Positions 1 through 11,684 of a stretch of 64,000 nt of DNA are shown one piece after another; within the stretch, counting starts at the first letter, position 1; each line of letters opens with the position of its first letter. Made by a program: the position numbers and the translations under genes. Source of the DNA: Nilaparvata lugens (lineage: Eukaryota; Arthropoda; Insecta; Hemiptera; Delphacidae). The DNA is taken from positions 48,562,906 to 48,626,905 of the forward strand of contig NC_052505.1 in assembly GCF_014356525.2 (NCBI RefSeq), written 5' to 3'. A model generated the notes under the pieces. The model did not search any database, was not told the origin of the DNA, and was given only the letters and a program-made list of their open reading frames with translations.

Positions 1-1147
1 TGATTGATTAGGCATTCTGAAATATTTAAATGTTTCGAGAATAACAAAACTAAAATTTTACAATATTGAAACTTAAAATTGAATTTGAACTTAAAAAAGT
101 GAATTTTGATAAAGTGAGTACCTCTCGCTTCGATGTTGTATGCAGGACTGACGCTCGAAGCGTGAAAAAGCTGGCACCAACAGTCCCAGGAGAGTTCCAA
201 GAAGTTGTATAGAAACTGCTGAATGCTGTAGATTCTCACGATGTAACTTATATACACATATATTTCATAGAAATTCATATTTCACGAGCATTCAATTCTA
301 TTAGATCGATATTCAAACAATGTAGAATCTTTTCAGTGTTGGTGGTTTCAAAGAATATTTTACTTTGTATGTGATATTTGAAAGTGAATCATTTTTCAAA
401 ATTCTCGAATTTCATTGGTATAGTATTTGAAAATACATCATTTCTATCCAGTATTGTGTGACCCACTGTGATGTTAAGTCTGTGTTTAATTGAAATCTGT
501 TACTGGAATACAGTTGGAATTGACATTTTGACATTTCCTGCTACGCTCATCCACATAATATGATACAATCACGTTATAGTAATAGATTATCACGCTGAAT
601 GATAAGCTTTGCAATCAGCAACACTAATTGGCTTGGTCATACAAAATGAGCAATATATAAATCCTATTATAATCCTAAACACTGATACGTTCAGCTTGCT
701 TTGATCAAACACCATGAAATCTCTCTCAAACGTGATTTAACTCTCAAATAATATGAAATATCTCCCAAACGTGTTTCATGGATTCATGCTCATGATATGA
801 CCGAACTACATTGCAGTTAATATAAAAAAGTATATAATAAAAACTACATTGTATAATAGAAAGCACAAGTCATGATAATATTATGACTATGCCTTTGACT
901 GGATGCACTGAAGGAAGACTTTCCGAGGTTTTTACTTTTTTCCTGCTGGATGATTAGCTTTTGATCGTGAGTGGCTAAAGTTGTTACAATGCCTTTGGTG
1001 GGACTCCAGCCCACGACCATAGGCGCAGACTGAAGTTTCGAGTGTTTTGTTAGCATATCTCATTTATTAATTCATTGTTAAATTGAATCAAATTCAAATT
1101 TATTCATCAAAAAAGACATATTAACAAAATAATAGTGTAACAATAAT
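1..1147. other. AT-rich non-coding stretch
   Basis: I see no supported gene, RNA or repeat here. The longest open frame (844-1056, minus) is 70 codons, has no recognisable motif and is what chance would give in AT-rich DNA. Confidence 0.6.
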
Positions 1148-1240
1148 TGACCGAGCGAAGTGAGGTCTAAGATTCAAGTCGACAGTTTGGCATTTCTCTT
1201 AATGTTTAAATGTTTAAATGTTTGAATGTTGTCACGGTGA
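1148..1240 (+). repeat. Short copy of the TTTAAATG-bearing dispersed repeat
   Basis: The segment opens with GACCGAGCGAAGTGAGGTCT and leads into about three TTTAAATG units at about 1201-1228, then leaves the array. The same octamer is hugely expanded at 2602-3353. I read this as a second copy of one dispersed repeat in which the array has stayed short. Confidence 0.45.
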
Positions 1241-2600
1241 GATTTGCCAAAGAGCTTTGATAAGCAACTTTCTATAATAATAAGCTAAAAATTACGACTA
1301 CCCACCTTTATTGGCTGTTGAAATAACAACAAAATCTATGATATATTCATTTATTAAGATCCAGATTCACAAACAGTTGTAAATGGTTTTCGAATAACCT
1401 ATAACAGCATAATGAATGTTTGTTTACAATAAATAAAGGGTTAGTTTCTCGATGCAAACTGAGCCGGCTACCTTATCAGTCAGCTGATAACCGGCATGTC
1501 TGTTTCTGGTTGTTGACTGCTTGCTTCAATTTTAAATTTTATTATATTGTTTATTGTACACTCTGACCTGCTGAAAAATCTGCTCATTGTTCCCCTATAT
1601 TTATTTTGCTTGATTTTTGTTTTTATTTGTAAAATTATTTATTTATCCTATATGGCACACCTGAACACATTTTCTTCATTTGTAACTATCCTATTGGTAG
1701 ATTTGTTTTTCTGACCAGTGATTGGTCAATAACTAACTGGTCATGTGACCTTTTCTTCCCCAAACCTAGCTTCTCAATTTCGGAGAAGAAGGAAGAGAGA
1801 GAGATTAACTGAGCACGCTAATGGAGAGTCGTTTGTAACTCCTATTTGTTATTTTTTTGTCGTTTTAAATGTTTCATTGTTAAATTTATGTAAGAATGCT
1901 AAGTTCAATTTAAATGTAGAGTTCCCGTAACGTTAGAATTTGATTGCCAAGTCTCAGTTGAAAAGGAGTTATCAATTATTAAAATTGCGAGCCAAATAAT
2001 GAAGCCTAATATGATTCCATGCAGTCTGACGAAAGATGCCAGCCATGCAGTGAACAAATCTTCATGAGTGAGTGCGCATATATTATGGGCCCATACAAAT
2101 GTGAGTGATTTATAATATTATCATTTCAAAATCTCTTTGAGTCGGGCAACCCTTGGTGAAAGCACTACATGCTCATCCTTAATAATTTATAAACTTGGAA
2201 GAACTTTTAAAAATTCAAATTATATTGTTTATGGGCTTAACCCTTCATTATCGAATTAATTTATTACTTATTGAACCAACAATATTCTTATATGATTTAG
2301 TAAATTTAATAAATGCAACTTGTCATCACATGTTGTTCCTTAGTGACCCTGTGTTCGACCTTGCTTATAGCTTATTTATTTGCTAATATCATATTCATTT
2401 CAGAGGCTAATAGTAACCCATCATCGAGCTACTTGATCTTGAGAAAAAATAGTACAATTAATCCTTTGATTAATTGTCAGGAAAATAATCTAGTATACTC
2501 TAGACATTTTTCCCTATTTCGTGTGACAAGGGTACTTCCCAAAACAGGAATTAACCCTCAGATAAGTGCCGTCACCAACAGGAGACTGGTATAACCCTCA
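1241..2600. other. AT-rich non-coding stretch with CCAAT-like motifs
   Basis: No supported gene. Two CCAAT-type motifs (CTATTGGTAG and GATTGGTCAA, about 1690-1730) precede a purine run at 1783-1806. They could be part of an old promoter or LTR, but nothing else supports that. Open frames of 61-93 codons at 1745-2594 carry no motif and overlap one another. Confidence 0.5.
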
Positions 2601-2601
2601 C

Positions 2602-3353
2602 AATGTTTAAATGTTCAATGTTTCAATGTTTAAATGTTTAAATGTTTAAATGTTTAAATGTTTAAATGTTTAAATATTTAAATGTTTAAATGTTTAAATG
2701 TTCAAATGTTTAAATGTTTAAATGTTTGAATGTTTAAATGTTTAAATGTTTAAATGCTTAAATGTATAAATGTTTAATGTTTAAATGTTTAAATGTTTAA
2801 ATGTTTAAATGTTTAAATGTTTAAATGTTTAAATGTTTAATGTTTAAATGTTTAAATGTTTAAATTTTAAATGTTTAAATGTTTAAATGTTAAATGTTTA
2901 AATGTTTAAATGTTTAAATGTTTAAATGTTTAAATGTTTAAATGTTTAAATGTTTAAATGTTTAAATGTTTAATGTTTAAATGTTTAAATGTTTAATGTT
3001 TAAATGTTTAAATGTTTAAATGTTTAAATGTTTAATGTTTAAATGTTAAATGTTTAAATGTTTAAATGTTTAAATGTTTAAATGTTTAAATGTTTAAATG
3101 TTAAATGTTTAAATGTTTAATGTTTAAATGTTTAAATGTTTAAATGTTTAAATGTTTAAATGTTTAATGTTTAAATTTTAAATGTTTAAATGTTTAAATG
3201 TTTAAATGTTTAAATGTTTAAATGTTTAAATGTTAAAATGTTCAAATGTTCAAATATTCAAATGTTTAAATGTTCAAATGTTTAAATGTTTAAATGTTTA
3301 AATGTTTAAATGTTTAAATGTTTAAATGTTTAAATGTTTAATGTTTATATGTT
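2602..3353. repeat. Minisatellite array, unit TTTAAATG (8 bp)
   Basis: About 750 bp of almost uninterrupted TTTAAATG units, with scattered 7-bp variants (TTTAATG) and a few substitutions (TTCAAATG, TTTGAATG). The flank after 3353 reads GTTGCGTTTTTACGGC and is unrelated to the array. The unit contains the palindrome CATTTAAATG across its junctions, so either strand can form small hairpins. Not coding. Confidence 0.95.
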
Positions 3354-3874
3354 GCGTTTTTACGGCAAACGCGGTAATAGATTTTCATGAAATTTGACAG
3401 GTATGTTCCTTTTTAAATTGAGTGTCAACGTATTGTGAAGCATGATTTTACTCGCCTCACATATGTAGGGTGATTTGCCAAATCATGTAGTGCTGTATCT
3501 AAATGCCTCACGTTGGCCGGCAAATCATGTAAAGCGTTTTTTAACGGCTTCACACATGTAGGGCGAATCTTGTACTAAATCAACGGTGTTGAGGTTATAA
3601 ATTTTGCAATTGCGTGCGTGGACGCTGAGTGTACACCAGACTGATTGATTCACTACAAGATTCAATGCAATTGTCGGAATCGCGGGAGGCCTAAACGCTC
3701 GCTCACCCTTGATTCTTCTAATGACAGATTGTATAGTGATGAAATTTTTATAAGCAGTGTAGCGATAGCTAATCAACTACAAATTCATAGAAATTCTATA
3801 TGAATAAATTCTAGGCTCTTAAATGCTAAAGCGCTTGTCGGCGTGGCAATAATTTAACGAAGAAAAAAAAATTA
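3354..3874. other. Non-coding flank of the minisatellite
   Basis: Two loosely related segments (about 3451-3500 and 3530-3580) share a CTCACATATGTAGGG-like core and look like degraded short repeats. The 83-codon minus frame at 3525-3776 has no recognisable domain. Confidence 0.4.
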
Positions 3875-5115
3875 TGTTTCTGCACTGAAATATTTTCGAA
3901 GCGTAGATTGGGGCCCCTTTAAACTTATAACTCACGTGAATTTCCTTGGCGGTCGTGGTTTTCTTCTTTAGATCAAAATCGTTTGGTCGGCAGCAAGTCC
4001 AGGCTTCGATTTCAGCACGTGGGGAATTTTGATTTAAATATCTCCTTCACCAAATTAATTAAGGGATGATTAACTTTAAACTTTAAATTTATCGATTGAT
4101 GAAAATAAATTTACAAATAACAAATAGATTGGCCTAAAATATTGGCTCACAAATAAAACATATAAAATCGAACAAGAATTTTTTACGAATAGGTCTTGGT
4201 AACTATAAAGAGATCTGAACGGTGAGGATTTCAAAAGGGAAGTGCTGTCTTTTTCTCTAAGCTTCTTGGCTAGACCTTTCTTCTGAGAATCTCGATGTAA
4301 TAATTTGCATGAAAATTTGCCATTGGTAGAACGATTGTGACGTAGACATGACGTCAGTGGCAAGTAGTAGAATATAATTCCTTTAATTACAATAATAATT
4401 CAATTTATGTAATTCTTAAAACTGCTTAATCTTCTAGACATAGTTCCTCTCATACAATGTACATGTGCTAGCGTATATGATAAGGCGGTTTGTTGTCTGA
4501 TAGTAGATTAACATGTGTTGCTTTCAAACGATCACCTTTTTGGTGCTATTTCTATGCACTATGATTGGCTTAGGCTTGCCAAAGAGATTTAATTACCATG
4601 TGGTTCAGTTGAAGTAATAATTGATAAATTAATATTCTTATACAATTTTTATTATGTCTGAGACTGTTATAATTAATTTCTGCAGTTTTACCAATAATAT
4701 GCTGTTCATGATATGACCTAGTTAGTTACAATAGACCTGACATTATAATATAATTTCTTAGGTAATAAATAATTTCAACGATAATACATACATTTTTATT
4801 TTTTATTCGAAATTCTTGGTCCTTTATTGATAGTTTTTATAATTTTTAGAAATGATATTATACCTTGCATGAAGCCGGCATGACATTTGACAATACTTTG
4901 AATCAGTCAGCTGCGTTCGAACTGCTTTAAAAACATCTGATCGATAGTAAACAAAGTGTAACCTCAAAATTCAATGAGCAATTCATAAATAATTCGTGCT
5001 TTATTTGCAGAATAATTATAATTTTATTGAATAATTTTCTAGAAAATATTCAGTACAGAACGGTACTCTTATCTAATATACAGTTACTGATAAGTAAGCT
5101 TTATCGCTCGGTCGC
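3875..5115 (-). mobile_element. Diverged LTR-like dispersed repeat, copy 1
   Basis: This stretch is collinear over about 1.2 kb with 17215-18430, sharing blocks such as TTCGAAGCG near GGGGCCCC, ACTCACGTGA, GACGTCA and, at the far end, ACGGTACTCTTATCT. The copies are clearly homologous but substituted and indel-ridden throughout, so they are old. Read on the minus strand, a CCAAT box (ACCAATGG) with TGACGT motifs lies next to it, as in an LTR promoter. No open frame is conserved between copies. I infer a solo LTR; strand and exact ends are uncertain. Confidence 0.45.
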
Positions 5116-5287
5116 GAACTATTCCTTTAGCAAATTCTTTCATTTTAAAAGGTAATCACAATTTTCTCTCTTCTCATGAGATCTATTTGAAAGATTCATC
5201 ACAGTATATACAAGGTTTTTGGAATTTCGCATCTCAAGGATGATATAGAAGGAAAAAGGAGCCTCCTTCATACGCCAATATTAGAGT

Positions 5288-5630
5288 AAAAATCTGGTGT
5301 GTCGCACTCACACAACTTTCCTTGCTGTTATGAAAATTGATCTCCTGACGCTAGTGTACTCGCGCATCTCAAGTCTACTATTCAACGATATGAGACAGCT
5401 GGTTATAGGTCAATAATTACACTGGAAACACACAAGGTCTTCTATCTCTTCGTAGTGAATGATTTAATAGATCCAACAGTTGCCAACCGTTTGCAATTTA
5501 ATAATCACATTTTCGCGGATTTCAAGCTTATTTTCAATTTTAGGTGGAAATGTTACTGGACATCAATTGCAGAGATTTTCATGTTCAATCTTTTCCACTT
5601 GAAATTTTTTGTTTAAATTGTATATGAAGG
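5288..5630 (+). mobile_element. CA-microsatellite element, 5' fragment
   Basis: It begins AAAAATCTGGTGTGTCGCAC and matches the 5' part of copies at 20411 (plus) and 51049-52832 (minus): the block with CTTTCCTTGC, then GACGCTAGTG, then CGCGCATCTCAAG. It stops before the CA array, so it is a truncated and rather diverged copy. Confidence 0.7.
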
Positions 5631-5632
5631 CT

Positions 5633-6228
5633 GGTCATTAAGATTAGTACTTTCATATAAAATAAAACTTTCCTAAATGTTAAAACTTAAAAAATCAAAT
5701 ATTTTATTCGCAATCAGCTACAACCTATGAGTTATTAGTTCTCTCCTCATAAAACAGCAAACTTTTGTGGTGTAATGTACCACATAAGAATACATTTTAT
5801 TCAACTTTAGTTTTATATTTTATTCGATTTTTAGTAAAATCTTATTAATAATGAATTTTGTTGTGTGCAGATAAAAAGAAATATTCTATTAGAACCTATC
5901 ATATGTTATCCAACAGTACAGGAGTAAGTAAGAAGGGGGATTTGAAGATTTCAGGATTTGGCCCCCTCGGAGTGCAACATTTCCCAGGGAAGGTTACGGT
6001 AAAGGCAATGAGCCAGGTAGAAAGAATTGGATGAATCCAGATGATGATGAGTCTGGGAATCTGGATACCTATATTCATACCTAATCTATTTCTAGCCTGA
6101 TCCCAGGTAGCACAGAAACGTTGAAATAACGTTAGAAACACGTAATACCTTAACGTTGAAAAGACGTTTAAATTCAACGTTGAAAACACGAGAAAATGTC
6201 CGCCGTTTCCACATTATTTTCAACGTTG
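5633..6228. repeat. 596-bp duplicated segment, copy 1
   Basis: This is nearly identical to 12070-12666; by eye the two differ by a few single-base indels. The copy begins at TCATTAAGATTAG and runs into the ACGTTGAAA-rich array. A shorter third relative, about 100 bp, lies at 11548-11650. Open frames on the minus strand appear in both copies but differ in reading frame because of the indels, so I do not treat them as genes. The second copy sits directly 3' of a transposase relic, which hints that this may be the non-coding end of a transposon. Confidence 0.85.
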
Positions 6229-6385
6229 AATAATAGTTGAAAAAACATTGTAACAACCATTATTTTCAACTATAAATAGACGTTGAAAGCACGTCGTGAC
6301 AACCATTATTTTCAACCACAAATAGACGTTGAAAGCACGTTGTGACAACCATTATTTTCAACTATAAATAGACGTTGAATTAGCC
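6115..6385. repeat. ACGTTGAAA-rich tandem array
   Basis: The motif ACGTTGAAA recurs many times. The later part resolves into three units of about 46 bp, each with ACAACCATTATTTTCAAC followed by AAATAGACGTTGAA. The first part is a looser mix of AACGTT palindromes. The equivalent array at 12550-12666 runs into an N gap, as expected for a collapsed repeat. Confidence 0.8.
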
Positions 6386-6598
6386 ATACTTTTGAACTGG
6401 TACCTTATCAATTACATGGCAATATTTCTAAAATAATTTGAAAAGAGATGAAAATACGAAATCATATTTCCATTTATTTACATATGATTTCATGTAACAG
6501 AAATATTACCCTGCAATGCGGTACATTGGTAAGTTGACATTAAAAACACACAATAAAAACCATATTCATCTCTTTTCTGTATAGGGCTACTTTTTATA

Positions 6599-6716
6599 GA
6601 AATAGAAAGGAAAATAAAAATCTCAGTATCCTTTTTGAATTATTTAATCACTATTATTAATCATTATTTAAATGATTCAAAAAGGATACTGAGATTTTTA
6701 TTTTTCTTTCTATTTC
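6599..6716. repeat. 50-bp-arm inverted repeat (hairpin)
   Basis: Arms at 6599-6648 and 6667-6716 are reverse complements with about three mismatches and an 18-bp AT-rich spacer. The arms share the block CTCAGTATCCTTTTTGAAT. It could be a small foldback element; I see no convincing target-site duplication. Confidence 0.8.
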
Positions 6717-8650
6717 CATATTACTTCAATTTTGATCCACAAAAATAGTATGATGAAAGGTTGTTTAAAGAACTAAGATGGTTACAACCAAATTACCATG
6801 GTAATTTAATATACTCTGCCAAGCTCAAAAACATTTTATGTCTGTAAGAAACATAAATTAAAACTATTATTTCAAAATTCAGCAGTTGTTTAAAAATCTT
6901 GAATTTTTAGTATGATAATTTTATTTGTGGTGAGCAAAAATAGCTCAATTCTTTCTAGCAAATAATATAGATCATCTAAATTTTTACTTGACATTTATGC
7001 CAGGTTTAAACTATGCCAATTGGCAAAACAATAATAATTGTCAATTAGTTTTTATTTAGCTATGCCTAGATGATGGTTCTAGAATTAAAAGATTCAATTG
7101 ATACTTTACATCAGCTATAAATTTCAGAAGACAATATTATTGTCTTGTCAATTGGCATCGTATAAACCTGCCTACATTTTAGTTTTCAGGTATGATGATA
7201 GTTTGTGATTTATGCAATAGAGAAACAAATATTTTATTACAGTGTTTCAATAGAAAGGGACTTTCAAAATAACTTTCCACTTTCATTCATAATACTTTTT
7301 AATTACCGACGAAATTAGATTGTTTTTTTCTCCACTGAAAATACTCTGACTGTCGCATATTTTAGCCAATCCTTAATAGCGTCTTCAATTTGGGTCTCAA
7401 TGCCCACAGTCGACCCACACGATTTTTTGATAGAATCTGAAACATAAGGTAATATAAATTTTAATAAGAAATTCTATAATATGAAGGCAGATGAAATTTT
7501 GCCACCACATAGGAGTTATTATTTGATACAGATGTTGCATGGTTAAAGGGAATTGCTTTTAACAACAAGTACAGAAATTTTTCTCAAGTGCACATCTAAT
7601 ATGTGCGAGGTGATGACTGTTTTTTAGATAAAAAGTCCATTACTATACAATAGTCAGACGAGAAAGTCACGCCAGCTGTTCGTTCAAACATTCAAAAGAA
7701 CTAAGAATAAAGTAAGAATATGGGTTTCCAAATTTTGTAGCATAGACGAATTTTAACTGAAATACTCCTCTTTCATTAGGCCTATAGAAGTAAACAAATA
7801 AGGCTCTATATAAAATTTATTTTTTAGATTTATGAGTAAAATTTAATAGTTACTGTAAGTACATACTTAGTTTTATGAAAAAAACAGTTGTATCCCGATA
7901 TTTCAACCATTTTTTATTGGCCTACTAAATTTTGTAAACCTGGACCAAAGTTTAAAATCACAATGAAATTAATCAAAAATATCCTTGACATATATGGGTT
8001 GTAAACATGCATAAATTAATTGAAAATTTAATTTTAAAATGAACAAGTTTAAGCTAAATTTCGTCACCATGGAATGACAATATTTGGAAAATGTTAATAT
8101 TTATGAGCTGAACTCCGGACACCCGTTTACAATTTCTTGGATCACCGAGTTAATTACTGAACTTGTTAAAAGCAATCACTTTGATGTTAAGTGATTTATA
8201 TTATATTAAGTTCAGTGTTATTATATTAAGTTCGATGGAATTTCTCAACACAAGCAGTCCTGTGACAAAAACAATACATAGATAGCATAATGAAAATATT
8301 TGTGGAGGAATCAAAGTAATAGTAATTTATTGGAAGTTGAGTAGTAGGCTACATGTAAAATACTTAAAACCAAGCTTATTGTATTATATTAATTTTTAAT
8401 AATTATATTAAATTAGAGCCCTCTAATTTAAAACATAATATAACTTACCTAACCCTAACCTCAAATGTAAACATAATTATGTTCAACACACAATATTGTT
8501 TTGAAGTTTAGACAATAAATCACCAAACAATCTCATCTTTTAAATAAGAATAATAAATTAAATAAACTTACCAAGTCAAAGTGGAATGGGTAGACTCTTC
8601 TAAAAGAGTTCACAGCTTTCATCAACGTGATGAGAATTCAAACAAGAAAT
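6717..8650. other. AT-rich non-coding stretch
   Basis: No supported gene. Small imperfect inverted segments around 7010-7165 (TTGGCAAAACAATAATAATTG and ATATTATTGTCTTGTCAATTGG) suggest a degraded short element. Nothing else is recognisable. Confidence 0.5.
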
Positions 8651-8834
8651 GGCGCACACACACACACCACACACACACCACACACACACCACACACACAC
8701 AACACACACACACACCACACCACACACACACACACCACACACACACACACAACACACACACACACACACACCCACACACCACCACACACAACACACACAC
8801 AACACACACACACCACACACACACACACAACACA

Positions 8835-8865
<31 letters not shown>

Positions 8866-9156
8866 CAACACACACACCACACAACACACACACACACACC
8901 CACACACACACACACACACCACCACACACACACACAACACACACACCACACACAACACAACACACACACACACACACACACACAACACCACACACACACA
9001 CACACAACACACAACCACAGCCAATACCCAAAAACCACTTTTTCGGACTCAGGGACCTTGAAACGTATAGAAATTCATAAATTGGGGTACCTTAATTTTT
9101 TCGGAAGCAATACTTTCCTAACCTATCAATGGTTATAGGGCAAGGAGAGTAAAAAT
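8651..9156 (+). mobile_element. CA-microsatellite element, 3' fragment
   Basis: An interrupted (CA)n array at 8651-9016, with CCA, ACA and CCACC variants, is followed by a conserved tail. The tail has CCAATACCCAAAAACCAC, then GGACCTTGAAACGTATAG, then TTGGGGTACCTTAATTTTTT, ending GGGCAAGGAGAGTAAAAAT. The same tail, reverse-complemented, lies at 51049-51190 and 51893-52030. The His/Thr or Cys/Val open frames across it come from the repeat and are not genes. Confidence 0.85.
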
Positions 9157-9241
9157 CAGACTATAGAAAATTATTCATCATAATCAGCTGACAAGTGATT
9201 ACACAGATGTGTGGAGAAGCAAGTCTATTACTGTATTTGTA

Positions 9242-10578
9242 AGGGTGATTCTAAAAGAGCGCTGGTTTTAATATATCAAATTAAGAGGTTGATTTAAACG
9301 AAAAATTGACAATAAATTCATCAACATGTTCATCTCACCTTCCGATTTCATGTATGAAAATTATGTCATGAATGTGTCCTCTTCTACTGCGCTGGCACGC
9401 ATCAACTCTGTCCATGAAATTCCCTATTACTGCACGACAAGTTCCACTTCCATTTCGCCGATAACCCGTCGAATTTCCTCCTTCAAGTCATTGATGTTTC
9501 GGGTTTATTAGCATACACCAATGACTTCAGATGACCCAAAGATAAAAGTCACAAGGCGTCAAGTCACACGACCTTGGTGGCCAATGATGATCGGAATTAC
9601 AAGAAATGACACGATCCTGAAACCGTTCATTGAGCAACACAATTGTTTCGCGGGCAGCGTGGCATGTGGCACCATCCTGCTGAAACCACAACTCGTCAAT
9701 GTCTATCCATCCAAATGAGCCATAAAAACTCCCTAATCATCGAACGGTATCGGTCTCCATTCACTGTCACTGCTTTACCTTCCTGGTCTTCGAAAAAATA
9801 AGGGCCGATGACGCCACCTGACCAAAAGCTGCACCAAACTGTCACTCGCTGTGCATGCATTTCTCTTTCTGAAATGATGCGAGGGTTTTCTGAACCCCAA
9901 ATACGGCAGTTCTGTTTATTAATGAAACCGTTCAAGTGGAAGTGCGCTTCATCACTGAAGATGATTTTGTTTGCGAAGCTGTCATCCTCCTGCAGTTTTC
10001 CCAATACCCAGTCGACAAACTGTCGTCTTTTCTGGTGATCTGTCACTTTCAAATGTTGCGTCAACTGTATTTTGTAGGGGTGACATTGGAGATCGTACCG
10101 AAGAATTCTCCGTACAGAAGAACATTTCAATCTCAATTGCTGAGCACGGCGACGAATTGATTTCGCTGGGCTAACAGCAACACTGTCACAAACTAACGCA
10201 ATGTTCTGCTCAGTTCGGACAGAACGACGACGTCCAGGACTTTTAAGGTCGACTGTTGAGCCCGTCTCAAAGAACTTTTTCATGAGTCTGCGAACTGTTG
10301 ATTCATTCGGTGCTTCATTTCGTCCTAGAGTACCGCGAAGTAGCCTGACAGTAGCCGCATAACTCTCTCCATTCTGATAGAACGTTTTGACGATTAACAC
10401 TCGTTGCGCACAAGTAACTTCTCCATGGTTAGACACAGACTGCAAGATCTAGAGAAATACGATCAGAATTGACAATCGGAATGTTACCAGAAATAGAATC
10501 GAGGTCACGCATTGTTGCCAACCGATAAACGAAAATTTACCAGCCGTTTAAAAACCGGCGCTCTATTTGAATGACCCT
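9242..10578 (-). mobile_element. Mariner-type DNA transposon with inverted ends
   Basis: The ends are inverted: the left begins AGGGTGATTCTAAAAGAGCG, and the right, read from the other strand, AGGGTCATTCAAATAGAGCG. The first ~32 bp of each end agree apart from a few bases. A TA dinucleotide precedes the left end; the right junction reads AT, so the exact duplication is blurred. The length of about 1.34 kb is usual for a full-length mariner. It encodes one broken transposase on the minus strand. Its right end lies within 10 bp of a foldback MITE. Confidence 0.85.
9310..10445 (-). pseudogene. Mariner-family transposase, frameshifted
   Basis: The long open part (9696-10445) has an N-terminal helix-turn-helix region (CAQRVLIVKTFYQNGES, then STVRRLMKKFFETGS), a basic linker GRRRSVRTE and the first catalytic aspartate in IIFSDEAHFHLNG. 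A frameshift near 9720 moves the rest to another frame, where QQDGATCHAA holds the second aspartate and RSCDLTPCDFYLW the third. A further shift follows directly after. I count 36 residues between the second and third aspartates, not the 34 of classical mariners. No in-frame ATG stands at the expected start: the open part begins at a TTG, and an ATG GAG lies out of frame close by. It is a dead copy of a cut-and-paste transposase that once moved the flanking inverted ends. Confidence 0.9.
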
Positions 10579-10585
10579 ATATAAG

Positions 10586-10855
10586 GTCTATAGTTCCAAT
10601 CAAAGACCTTAACGAGGTATGCATCTTTAAGCTGGGTTTACACCAAAGTTATTAGCATTATGATAATAACTCAATCCTTATAGATTCTATTAGATTGAAC
10701 ATAGCTTATCATACACATGATGAAGATGTGTGTTTGTCAACTTCCGTTTAATCTAATAGAATCTATAAGGATGAGTTATTATCCTTATGTTAATAACTTT
10801 GGTGTAAGCCCAGCTTAAAGATGCATACCTCGATAAGGTCTTTGAAACTATAGAC
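10586..10855. mobile_element. Foldback MITE with ~110-bp inverted arms
   Basis: The element starts GTCTATAGTTCCAATC and ends with the complement, GAAACTATAGAC. The arms run about 110 bp each with high identity: GAGGTATGCATCTTTAAGC, then ACACCAAAGTTATTA, then CTTATAGATTCTATTAGATT. The central spacer is about 50 bp and there is no coding capacity. It abuts the mariner end at 10578. Confidence 0.85.
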
Positions 10856-10867
10856 GTCATACAAACA

Positions 10868-11090
10868 CACCTTCATCACCATCAGACCTCACACATCTTC
10901 ATCATGTGTATGATAAGCTATGTTCAATCTAATATAATCTCTAAGGATTGAGTTATAAACATTTTGTTAATAAATTTGGTCTAATCGCAGCTCTAAGGTA
11001 TTTGGTTTCAATCTATAAGGATTGAGTTATAAACATTTTGTTAATAAATTTGGTCTAATCACAGCTCTAAGGTCTTGGTTTCAATATTTT
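10868..11090. repeat. Derived MITE half with a ~64-bp tandem duplication
   Basis: It repeats part of the neighbouring MITE arm (ATGTGTATGATAAGCTATG, then TCTAAGGATTGAGTTA). A block ending TAATCACAGCTCTAAGGT is then duplicated in tandem at about 10951-11005 and 11015-11075. I read it as a second, rearranged copy of the same foldback family. Confidence 0.65.
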
Positions 11091-11684
11091 AGTAGATCGG
11101 GTCTGCCTGCATGAATGTGAATTTGGACATCGAAGAACCTGTTTGAGACAGACGTTGATGGATAGTGGCAAAAACCCTGAACTTGGACATACTTGGTTAG
11201 AAAAGTTCTCTGCTTCAGTACTATTACAGTGTCCCATTCCATACATTACATGCATGTCAACTAATTCGGAGTATGAATAATGTCTGAAATTACTTGCCAT
11301 TTTATAAAAAGTTAACACTTAACTTTTTAGCGAAGTGAAATGGTTACAAATAACTGTTAATAGATTAAACAAAAATTACAGTGTGATCACAGTAGGCCTA
11401 ACCTACAGTTTGTTGTTTTGTTTAACAGTGAGCTAAAATATTTCTGAAAATAATTTCAGCTGATAATTTCTTTTATATATTTTCTTATATCAAACAAAAT
11501 AAATCAGCTGTATTGGAACAGCTTTTATTTAAATCCATGTTTCATTTTTGCAATCAGCTACAACCTATGAGTTATTAGTTCTCTCCTCATAAAACAGCAA
11601 ATTTTTGTGGCGTAATGTTCTATATAAGATATATTAATTTTATTCAATTTTTATCAAAATTTAGTTTCTCAGCTTACATCTACT
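11091..11684. other. Non-coding stretch with a partial copy of the 596-bp repeat
   Basis: 11548-11650 matches the early part of the 5633/12070 segment (TTGCAATCAGCTACAACC onward) with more substitutions than those two show between themselves. The 83-codon minus frame at 11067-11318 has no motif I recognise. Confidence 0.5.

Noticed and set aside
5899..6189. 96-codon frame (and 79-codon counterpart at 12388-12627)
   Set aside because: The two near-identical copies shift frame at a single-base indel; no domain, and the frame includes the AACGTT array.
8581..9138. Six overlapping long frames rich in His/Thr or Cys/Val
   Set aside because: They are translations of an interrupted CA microsatellite; all frames are open because the repeat lacks stops.
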